DNA of 5,390 nt from assembly GCA_900313845.1 (NCBI GenBank), contig OMTC01000153.1, forward strand, positions 1-5,390. The letters are read 5' to 3'. Made by a program: the position numbers and the translations under genes. Shown piece by piece: positions 1 through 4,459 of this stretch. How positions within the stretch are numbered: the stretch's first letter is position 1; each line of letters starts with the position of its first letter. A model generated the notes under the pieces. That model worked only from the letters and a program-made list of their open reading frames with translations, had not been told where the DNA came from and made no database searches. Origin of the DNA: an uncultured Prevotellaceae bacterium (GTDB lineage Bacteria; Bacteroidota; Bacteroidia; Bacteroidales; Bacteroidaceae).

Positions 1-178
1 TTAGACTCTCGCGATGCAAACCTATATAATAAAGGAACGAGCTGTCCTGACGGAATTTGTACGTGTTCGATGGATAATTCTTAGGCGCATCGTTATTGCC
101 CAACAGAATCACCAAACCGCTTCCCACGAGCTTCTTCAGTTGAGCTCTGCGCTGTATGTAAGTCTCTTTTGAAAACAT
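1..178 (-). CDS. pepP: Xaa-Pro aminopeptidase (aminopeptidase P), N-terminal part, cut by window edge
   Basis: Reading leftward from an ATG at 178-176 gives 59 open codons that run off the window. The peptide begins MFSKETYIQRRAQLKKLVGS and continues with a hydrophobic strand GLVILLG (residues 21-27), then NYPSNTYKFRQDSSFLYYIG at 34-53. The Y-x-FRQDSxFLYYxG pattern is the signature of the aminopeptidase P N-terminal domain (AMP_N), which precedes the M24 metallopeptidase domain in proteins that remove the N-terminal residue from peptides with proline at position 2. The metal-binding catalytic domain lies outside the window, so catalytic competence cannot be judged. The start is supported by the match to the beginning of the family and by a Bacteroidetes-type -7 box about 83 bases upstream. 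The gene is separated from the operon to its right by a terminator and has its own promoter. Domain recognition is from motif reading, not a search. Confidence 0.85.
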   Translation of the reverse strand, partial: MFSKETYIQRRAQLKKLVGSGLVILLGNNDAPKNYPSNTYKFRQDSSFLYYIGLHRESL

Positions 179-260
179 GGTATATTATATTGAATATTAG
201 TTTATAGGCTTTTGTTAGAAATTCGCAAAGAGCATTTTTGTAGCTTGCAAACTCAATTTG

Positions 261-268
261 CAAAGTTA
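261..268 (-). promoter_or_regulatory. Bacteroidetes-type -7 promoter box for the aminopeptidase gene
   Basis: On the minus strand this is TAACTTTG, a full match to the Bacteroidetes sigma-ABfr -7 consensus TAnnTTTG. The expected -33 TTTG is only weakly represented (TTCTG near 287-291). Transcription would start around 253-256, leaving a leader of about 75-80 nt before the ATG at 178. A second TTTGCAA-like copy (245-251) lies just downstream, so part of the -7 box is repeated 12 bp away. Position and orientation fit the aminopeptidase gene only. Confidence 0.5.
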
Positions 269-331
269 AACAAATTATTTGAGAAACAGAAATAACCTTC
301 AATATAATTATTGATGAGGCTTTTTTTGAAC

Positions 332-370
332 AAAAAAACTCCTGCCATCACTCTCGCGAGCCATGGTAGG
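332..370 (-). terminator. Intrinsic (rho-independent) terminator of the sigma/anti-sigma/secreted-protein operon
   Basis: Read on the minus strand, CCTACCAT (370-363) pairs with ATGGCAGG (348-341), eight pairs with one G-U wobble. Inside, CTC pairs with GAG across a GCGA loop of the stable GNRA type, with a small internal mismatch between the two helices. Two bases after the stem come seven T residues (338-332). Stem plus T-tract is the classic intrinsic terminator and is oriented for leftward transcription. It lies about 120 bases past the stop of the secreted-protein gene. There is no T-tract on the other side, so it should act in one direction only. Confidence 0.8.
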
Positions 371-382
371 ATGTGCGCACAT
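371..382. repeat. 12-bp perfect palindrome next to the terminator
   Basis: ATGTGCGCACAT is its own reverse complement. In the leftward transcript it sits directly before the terminator hairpin and could form a small extra stem or be a protein-binding site. No second copy is seen in the window, so no function is assigned. Confidence 0.4.
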
Positions 383-490
383 ATCGTAATACCAATTGAA
401 TGATATTACTGACTTTTATTTTAATCTAAAAAAGAATGTTTGTCCAAATGAGATGATTATGAATGGAATTCAACGGGATGGTCGAAGCTT

Positions 491-1426
491 CTATTTTCCT
501 ATCTTCAAGATGGCTCTGCTTTGATTGAAAAGATTAATCACAAATTCGTCGTCCGTCAGCGCCTCCAGCTTTTCTATTTGCTCTGCTGCGATGTCTCGCT
601 CTTCTTGATTGAGGCAAGAACAATCCTTGCAGAGTCCATAGATGATGGTGGCATACGTTGTAGCTGCAGAACCTTTTGGATGCTTCATGAAAAGATTCTT
701 GTAAATACCAAATTCTGAAAGCCAGCCGCTCGATGTGTTATGTTTTTCTTTATTCGTTCGAATATTGATGATAGCTCCATCCTTGATAATCGATTCAGGT
801 AATTGAAAAAGACTATCTGTATTAAGCGAAGACATAATAGAATCCAAATTGAGGGATTTTCGGTCCATTCCATATTTTTTTAAATCACCAAAACCAGTAT
901 CGAAGATGAAACGATTCGATTTCTGATTGGACTTTGCATCTGGTATGCGAGCGTATGCCTTAATCAACATACCTTCTTTTCTTATTTCGCTCCATTCCAC
1001 AGCGTAGGCATAGCGAAATCCACGGTTCTCGGTATCGGCAAAACAGATGAGTAGATATTTGTCGAACTCAAAACCTATCTTCACATTCTCTTTGTCATTG
1101 TAATAGATTGACATGGTCTCATTGAGAAAGTCGTCATCATCACCCCACACCTCTTTGTATGCTTTATCTCTGTCTAAATTCATCGCTTCCTTGATGCCAT
1201 CCAACATTTTGTCATTCCAACGCTTAGCCTTGAAAGAATAGGCATCCAATTGCCCTTCTTTCTGTAGCGTTTCAGGATTGCTACTCTTGGAATGTTTTTC
1301 CTTGAAGCTGATGTTCTTACTTTTCAGAAAATCTTGAAATGCCTGTTCCACGTGCTCCTGTGCCGTAGCTGTCAAAGGCAAAAGGGTCAGGATGAGGGCG
1401 ACCCACCCCTGTTTCAATGCTTTCAT
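491..1426 (-). CDS. Secreted protein of unknown function in an ECF sigma factor operon
   Basis: 311 residues. Residues 1-22 form a typical Sec signal peptide: basic start (K2, K5), hydrophobic core WVALILTLLPL, and cleavage site A20-T21-A22 before Q23. The mature protein would be soluble in the periplasm or exported, with no further membrane segment and no lipobox cysteine. An early segment reads HVEQAFQDFLKSKNISF (25-41); there is an acidic GDDDDF patch at 95-100 and a cysteine cluster C266-x2-C269-x-C271 near the C terminus, followed by a helical, charged tail. I do not recognise the family with certainty. It resembles secreted Bacteroidales proteins of unknown function that are encoded next to ECF sigma/anti-sigma pairs. 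It starts 38 bases after the anti-sigma stop, with no promoter or terminator visible in between, and a terminator follows it, so it is the last gene of the sigma operon. It may sense or carry out the envelope response; that is inference from position. Confidence 0.85.
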   Translation of the reverse strand: MKALKQGWVALILTLLPLTATAQEHVEQAFQDFLKSKNISFKEKHSKSSNPETLQKEGQLDAYSFKAKRWNDKMLDGIKEAMNLDRDKAYKEVWGDDDDFLNETMSIYYNDKENVKIGFEFDKYLLICFADTENRGFRYAYAVEWSEIRKEGMLIKAYARIPDAKSNQKSNRFIFDTGFGDLKKYGMDRKSLNLDSIMSSLNTDSLFQLPESIIKDGAIINIRTNKEKHNTSSGWLSEFGIYKNLFMKHPKGSAATTYATIIYGLCKDCSCLNQEERDIAAEQIEKLEALTDDEFVINLFNQSRAILKIGK

Positions 1427-1464
1427 TGTTCAATATGTTTTTTAGTTCTGTTTTAGTATTTTCA

Positions 1465-2166
1465 TTACATTTCTACGGGTTCTTTGAGTTGGGAAGCTAA
1501 CACAAACTCCACACTCCCATCTTCTTGATAAACAGGTAGATAACCGCAGGCTTGCATCTCTGCCATCATGACCTGCCGACGCACCTCATTGATTTCTCGC
1601 TGTGCAGAATCCAATTGAGCCTTAAGTCGTGCATTTTCCTCTGCCAAAATCCGAATTGCCTCTTCCACTTCCTCTTTTGTCATGTGCCTTTTTTGAACTG
1701 GAATCACTTTCTGCGGCTTCGGCTTGGAAAGCGTTTGGGATTGTTCCGCTAGTGGCAAAACCGCTAATTCCACTTTTTCTTTCAATTCCAATTGAGAAGG
1801 AAGGACAACCGGTTCGGTTTCTACTTGTATCTTCTCCACCGTCTCTGTTTTTTGTACTGCCAAAGGAACCTCTTCGTCTTCATGATTCCATAGTCTGATT
1901 CCCACCAAAGCAAGCAGCGTAATGGTAGCTGCCACAGTCCAATACCAAGGAAGTAACCGTTTCCGTTTCGGCATGGATGAAGTGCTTACCTTGTCTCGCT
2001 CTGCATCAAACATGGCAAACATTTCGCGATAGGCTTTCCATGCTTCGGGCAGATGCTTTTCCTCCTTGAAATAGCGAGCCAAGAGGTCTTCCTCCTCCAG
2101 CGTGCTCGTGCCTTCCATGAAGCGTGTGAGCAATTGTTCGATATGTTCTTTTGAATATGTTTTCAT
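1465..2166 (-). CDS. Single-pass membrane protein, probable anti-sigma factor
   Basis: The chosen start is the ATG at 2166-2164, which overlaps the sigma factor's TGA stop (ATGA) and gives 233 residues. The frame stays open upstream to 2352, but that extension lies wholly inside the sigma gene and is a shadow. Order of parts: a cytoplasmic helical region (1-65, with LLTRFMEGTSTLEEEDLLARY at about 12-32), basic KRKR (67-70), one membrane segment (about 71-92), an acidic and proline-containing stretch (95-160), a predicted coiled coil (about 163-203, rich in E, K, R and L), and a C-terminal tail GYLPVYQEDGSVEFVLASQL (208-227). The positive residues before the membrane segment place the N terminus inside. 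Coupling to an ECF sigma gene plus this topology is the usual anti-sigma layout: the N-terminal part holds the sigma factor and the periplasmic part receives the signal. The zinc-binding H-x3-C-x2-C motif of many anti-sigma factors is absent; the only cysteine is C207. The role is inferred from context and topology. Confidence 0.8.
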   Translation of the reverse strand: MKTYSKEHIEQLLTRFMEGTSTLEEEDLLARYFKEEKHLPEAWKAYREMFAMFDAERDKVSTSSMPKRKRLLPWYWTVAATITLLALVGIRLWNHEDEEVPLAVQKTETVEKIQVETEPVVLPSQLELKEKVELAVLPLAEQSQTLSKPKPQKVIPVQKRHMTKEEVEEAIRILAEENARLKAQLDSAQREINEVRRQVMMAEMQACGYLPVYQEDGSVEFVLASQLKEPVEM

Positions 2167-2669
2167 TGCCTTTGTTTCTTTTTGATTTCTTCTAAAAGAC
2201 TTTTTCGAGCTCGTGCCAAAAGCGTACTGATGGATGTTTCTTGCAGTCCGAGTCGCTCCGCTATTTCCCGATGTGTGAGCCGTTCCACCTGTCTGAGGTG
2301 CAAGATGGTTTGTTGCGTGCGAGGCAACTGTTTCAATTTCTGTCTCAGCCATTCCTCATTCTCGCTTTCCTCCAGTCTTTGCATCGGTTCAGACGTATCT
2401 ACGAAACTGCTGACATGCTCTTCTTCAATCGACACCGCGTGCACGCTGCGTCGCTGGTCGATGGTAAGATTTCGAGCCATGATACTTGCCATGTTACCCA
2501 AACGGTTTTCCTCCAGCGATTCATGCATCTGCCACAAGCGAAGCATCACTTCCTGTGCCACGTCTTCTGCCAATGCATCATCAGCACCCATGCGCTGACT
2601 TGCAACATAAGCTCGCTCACGTAGTTCCTTGGCTATATGTATGAATTCTTTTTCTTCCATCGTCTGCAT
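2163..2669 (-). CDS. ECF-type (sigma-70 family) RNA polymerase sigma factor
   Basis: 168 residues, the normal length for an extracytoplasmic-function sigma factor, with regions 2 and 4 only. Region 2 spans about residues 10-75: DALAEDVAQEVMLRLWQ (31-47) is the region 2.2 core-binding helix, and the RLGNMASIMARNLTIDQRR segment (56-74) covers 2.3-2.4, which melts and reads the -10 element. Region 4 (113-163) holds LPRTQQTILHLRQVERLTH and a helix-turn-helix, REIAERLGLQETSISTLLAR (134-153), which reads the -35 element. The start at 2669 is taken because AAGGAGG lies 15 bases upstream and no other start codon is nearer to it; Met4 is an alternative. The stop overlaps the start of the membrane protein downstream, so the two products are probably made in a fixed ratio. 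The sigma class is clear. Its stimulus and regulon cannot be read from here. Confidence 0.95.
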   Translation of the reverse strand: MQTMEEKEFIHIAKELRERAYVASQRMGADDALAEDVAQEVMLRLWQMHESLEENRLGNMASIMARNLTIDQRRSVHAVSIEEEHVSSFVDTSEPMQRLEESENEEWLRQKLKQLPRTQQTILHLRQVERLTHREIAERLGLQETSISTLLARARKSLLEEIKKKQRQ

Positions 2670-2684
2670 ATATAACGAATAAGC

Positions 2685-2691
2685 CCTCCTT
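2685..2691 (-). promoter_or_regulatory. Strong Shine-Dalgarno sequence of the sigma factor gene
   Basis: On the minus strand this is AAGGAGG, complementary to the canonical 16S rRNA 3' end. It sits 15 bases before the ATG at 2669, longer than the usual 5-9. Bacteroidetes genes rarely carry or need such a motif, and no other gene in this window has one, so it stands out. The spacing leaves some doubt that it works as a ribosome binding site. Confidence 0.5.
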
Positions 2692-2779
2692 TTCCAAACA
2701 AAAATTAAGAATATTTAAGAAAGATTTTTCAAAGGCGCATACATTCTTAATGCAATTGTCCTCTATCTTAGTTCGGCAT

Positions 2780-2787
2780 CAAAAGTA
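2780..2787 (-). promoter_or_regulatory. Candidate -7 promoter box for the sigma factor operon
   Basis: The minus strand reads TACTTTTG, a full match to TAnnTTTG, placing a transcript start near 2773 and a leader of about 100 nt. No good -33 TTTG is seen at the right distance. A dyad TTGGAA-N7-TTCCAA (2788-2806) abuts the box on its upstream side, where a regulator or the operon's own sigma factor could act. A weaker alternative (TAATTTTTG, one base too long) lies at 2699-2707. The region is AT-rich, so a chance match is possible. Confidence 0.35.
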
Positions 2788-2806
2788 TTGGAATGGGCTT
2801 TTCCAA
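2788..2806. repeat. Inverted repeat TTGGAA-N7-TTCCAA beside the candidate sigma promoter
   Basis: Six-base perfect arms at 2788-2793 and 2801-2806 are separated by seven bases. It touches the candidate -7 box for leftward transcription. There is no following T-tract in either direction, so it is not a terminator. It could be an operator or a chance dyad. Confidence 0.35.
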
Positions 2807-2856
2807 GTGCTAAAATGAGTTTTCAGAACTTTTCTATAGTGCTTTTTCAATATTGT

Positions 2857-3010
2857 TGAAAGTTCATATAATATTCCTTGAACTTTCATTCGAAAATCTT
2901 TGAACCTTCATTGTAAAATTTTTGAACTTTCAAAAATAAAAAAATGAACGTTCAAAAAAATATTTCTGAACGTTCAAAATTTTTGAAATGAACGTTCAAA
3001 ATATTTCAGA
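2857..3010. repeat. Seven-unit, 22-bp-period array of TGAANNTTCA dyads
   Basis: Seven 10-bp dyads start at 2857, 2879, 2901, 2923, 2945, 2967 and 2989, each exactly 22 bases after the last. All seven keep TGAA and TTCA; only the central two bases change: AG, CT, CC, CT, CG, CG, CG from left to right. The last three are the perfect palindrome TGAACGTTCA. The 12-base linkers are almost pure A/T and differ from unit to unit, apart from an AAA that follows the dyad in units 4-7, where units 1-3 have T. The invariant arms, constant period and divergent linkers suggest selection on phased binding sites, two helical turns apart. The array lies between two divergent operons, about 190 bases upstream of the rightward -7 box and about 70 bases from the candidate leftward one. 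It is too short per unit to be CRISPR. The binding protein is unknown. Confidence 0.95.
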
Positions 3011-3102
3011 AAGCGAAGAGATTGATTTTAAAAGCCTTAGTAAGGAAGTTGTAGTGACGTAGTGTTACGATTGAAAAGGCTCGATAAGCTGATGGAATGA
3101 TT

Positions 3103-3147
3103 GAAGGAAAGAGAAGGGAAGAGTGAGAGCGGGGGAGAGACGAGATG
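3103..3147 (+). other. 45-nt polypurine tract
   Basis: 41 of 45 bases are A or G; the exceptions are T3124, C3130, C3141 and T3146. It includes an unbroken 21-base purine run at 3103-3123 and GGGGG at 3131-3135. It lies just upstream of the rightward promoter. Purine tracts of this kind can adopt triplex or stiff helical structures, or may simply be low-complexity sequence. No function is assigned. Confidence 0.6.
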
Positions 3148-3189
3148 GTATTTTCAGACGTTATATTTTCGTTTTTGGATTTATTTGCA

Positions 3190-3197
3190 TACCTTTG
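3190..3197 (+). promoter_or_regulatory. Bacteroidetes-type -7 promoter box of the DUF5063 operon
   Basis: TACCTTTG, followed by C, is a full match to TAnnTTTG. A TTTTCG at 3166-3171 is a weak candidate for the -33 element, 18 bases upstream. The predicted start near 3204 gives a very short leader of about 15 nt before the ATG at 3219. The box rules out the longer reading frame that begins with GTG at 3123. Confidence 0.6.
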
Positions 3198-3218
3198 CAA
3201 CATCAAACTATTAATGAT

Positions 3219-3755
3219 ATGGAAGGTATGCAGTTGGGAACATCGCCTGTGATGCAACGCGATGTTCTTGAATTTGTTACAGTTGCCGTTCAGTATTGTG
3301 CTTTTTTGGAAAGTGCGGAGCAGAAGGAGCGCGAGGAATTTGTGGATACAATCCTGAAGTTGCTTCCTTTGCTTTATCTGAAAGGTCTTTTGTTGCCACA
3401 GATGGAGGCAGATGAGGACGTGGAGTTGGAGGATGCTGTGACAGAAGAGAATTATGATATTATCCGAAATAATGTGGCATTCGTGATGGGCGAAAAGGAC
3501 GACTATCTGGATGTGTTTATGGAAGATATGAAATATAGTGAGAGTCCAATTCTGGTGACAATCAGTGAGAATCTTGCCGACATATACCAAGACTTGAAGA
3601 ACTTTGTGAGCGTGTATCGAGACGGGACGGAAGAGACGATGACTCAGGCAATTGTGGTTTGTAAGGAAAACTTCGAAACCTATTGGGGACAGCGACTCGT
3701 GAATGTGATGAGGGCACTGCACGAAGTGAGATTTAGTGTTGAGGATGATGCTTGA
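3219..3755 (+). CDS. DUF5063 domain-containing protein
   Basis: 178 residues, soluble, acidic and mostly helical, with no signal peptide or membrane segment. Landmarks: VLEFVTVAVQYCAFLESAEQ (16-35), LLPLLYLKGLLLP (48-60), an acidic patch (63-73), ENLADIYQDLKNFVSVY (117-133) and a C-terminal stretch with YWGQRLVNVMRALHE (155-169). This pattern matches the DUF5063 family of Bacteroidetes, whose molecular role is not established. The start is taken at 3219 because the promoter -7 box lies inside the longer frame; Met4 (3228) is possible. It is the first gene of an operon with a 3'-5' exonuclease 50 bases downstream and an rRNA methyltransferase after that. From memory, this neighbourhood recurs across Bacteroidales and suggests a part in RNA metabolism, which is inference. 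The family call is from recognition, not a search. Confidence 0.85.
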   Translation: MEGMQLGTSPVMQRDVLEFVTVAVQYCAFLESAEQKEREEFVDTILKLLPLLYLKGLLLPQMEADEDVELEDAVTEENYDIIRNNVAFVMGEKDDYLDVFMEDMKYSESPILVTISENLADIYQDLKNFVSVYRDGTEETMTQAIVVCKENFETYWGQRLVNVMRALHEVRFSVEDDA

Positions 3756-3805
3756 CGCAGATGCGTTGGGCATTGTTGTGCAAAGAGGAAATGAGACGAA
3801 ACGAA

Positions 3806-4459
3806 ATGAAAATCATCAAGGAAAAATTCGATAAAAAAGACATACAAAACTTACCTAAGGTGCAATTCAACGGGAGAATTATCACGGTGATTTCTGAGCG
3901 AGACGCCGAAAAAGCCGTTGATTACCTGCTGAGTCAATCGATTTTGGGTTTTGACTCGGAAACGCGTCCTTCTTTCAAGAAAGGGACGAATCATCAGGTG
4001 GCATTGTTGCAGGTGTCCACCCACGACACTTGTTTTCTGTTCCGCTTGAATCGTATCGGAATGCCCGATGCCATCGTTCGGCTTTTGGAGAACAAAACTG
4101 TGACGAAGGTGGGGCTTTCGCTGAAGGATGATTTTATGCAACTGCGTCATCGACGAGATTTCACGCCAGGCAATTTCATCGATTTGCAGCATGAGGTGAA
4201 GGAGCTGGGCGTTGCCGACATGAGTTTGCAGAAACTTTATGCAAATTTGTTGGGAGGGAAAATTTCCAAGACTCAGCAACTCTCTAATTGGGAGTGCGAT
4301 TCACTGAGCGAGGCGCAACAGCAATATGCTGCTATCGATGCGTGGGCTTGCGTGAAGTTGCATGAGGAAATTCAAAGACTGGAGCATTCGGGCGATTATC
4401 GGATTGAAAAGAGCCCTGTTGCAGAGGAAGTTAATAGTGAAAAAGATAATAATCAATGA
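3806..4459 (+). CDS. DEDDy-type 3'-5' exonuclease (RNase D/WRN exonuclease fold)
   Basis: 217 residues from the ATG at 3806. Exo I is LGFDSETRPSF (47-57), with D50 and E52 as metal ligands. Exo II is GLSLKDDFMQL (103-113), with D108 or D109. Exo III is YAAIDAW (174-180), with Y174 and D178, which places it in the DEDDy class. Such enzymes remove nucleotides from 3' ends with two metal ions; single-domain members act on RNA or DNA, and the substrate cannot be told here. There is no HRDC domain, so it is shorter than RNase D. The frame is open back to 3752, and ATGs at 3761 and 3791 are alternative starts; 3806 is preferred because family members, as I recall them, begin near this point. A lysine- and glutamate-rich tail follows the fold (from about 195). 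The stop overlaps the next start by ATGA, suggesting coupled translation. Confidence 0.9.
   Translation: MKIIKEKFDKKDIQNLPKVQFNGRIITVISERDAEKAVDYLLSQSILGFDSETRPSFKKGTNHQVALLQVSTHDTCFLFRLNRIGMPDAIVRLLENKTVTKVGLSLKDDFMQLRHRRDFTPGNFIDLQHEVKELGVADMSLQKLYANLLGGKISKTQQLSNWECDSLSEAQQQYAAIDAWACVKLHEEIQRLEHSGDYRIEKSPVAEEVNSEKDNNQ

Larger units (their letters stand above)
179..490. other. Non-coding gap between the aminopeptidase gene and the secreted-protein gene
   Basis: About 312 bases without a supportable gene. It contains the aminopeptidase promoter, a T7-GAAC-A7 stretch at 321-338, the terminator of the sigma-factor operon, and a 12-bp palindrome at 371-382. I see nothing recognisable in 383-490. 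A short minus-strand open frame covering 93-302 overlaps the aminopeptidase coding start in another frame and is not believable. Confidence 0.7.
2670..3218. other. Long divergent intergenic region
   Basis: About 550 bases separate the sigma factor start from the DUF5063 gene start, with no gene I can support on either strand. From left to right it holds the sigma gene's ribosome binding site, a candidate promoter with a dyad, the 22-bp-period array, a small dyad CCTTA-G-TAAGG (3035-3045), a polypurine tract and the rightward promoter. The open frame on the minus strand covering 3006-3773 is antisense to the DUF5063 gene, and its composition does not look like a protein. Confidence 0.75.

Noticed and set aside
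2167..2352. N-terminal extension of the anti-sigma candidate (62 extra residues)
   Set aside because: It lies entirely within the sigma factor gene in another frame. The ATGA overlap at 2163-2166 gives a natural start, and the extension is low in hydrophobic content and looks like a frame shadow.
2182..2624. Two plus-strand open frames antisense to the sigma factor gene
   Set aside because: Their serine- and cysteine-rich translations are typical of antisense shadows, and the minus-strand sigma factor is unmistakable.
2824..2849. Possible eighth array unit (AGAACTTTTC or TGCTTTTTCA) left of the array
   Set aside because: Neither keeps both arms, and neither is in the 22-bp phase with the seven real units.
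2857..3010. CRISPR array
   Set aside because: The conserved unit is only 10 bp and the variable part 12 bp, far below CRISPR repeat and spacer sizes, and no cas gene is present.
3123..3218. GTG start at 3123 for the DUF5063 protein
   Set aside because: The frame would include the polypurine tract and the promoter -7 box at 3190-3197; the family match begins after the ATG at 3219.
3006..3773. A 255-codon open frame on the minus strand across the DUF5063 gene
   Set aside because: It is antisense to a well-supported gene. The translation is rich in H, C, I and L with no domain pattern, and it spans the rightward promoter.
3752..3805. TTG start at 3752 for the exonuclease, giving 18 more residues
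   Set aside because: It overlaps the end of the DUF5063 gene and adds a segment I do not recall in the family; the ATG at 3806 fits the usual N terminus.
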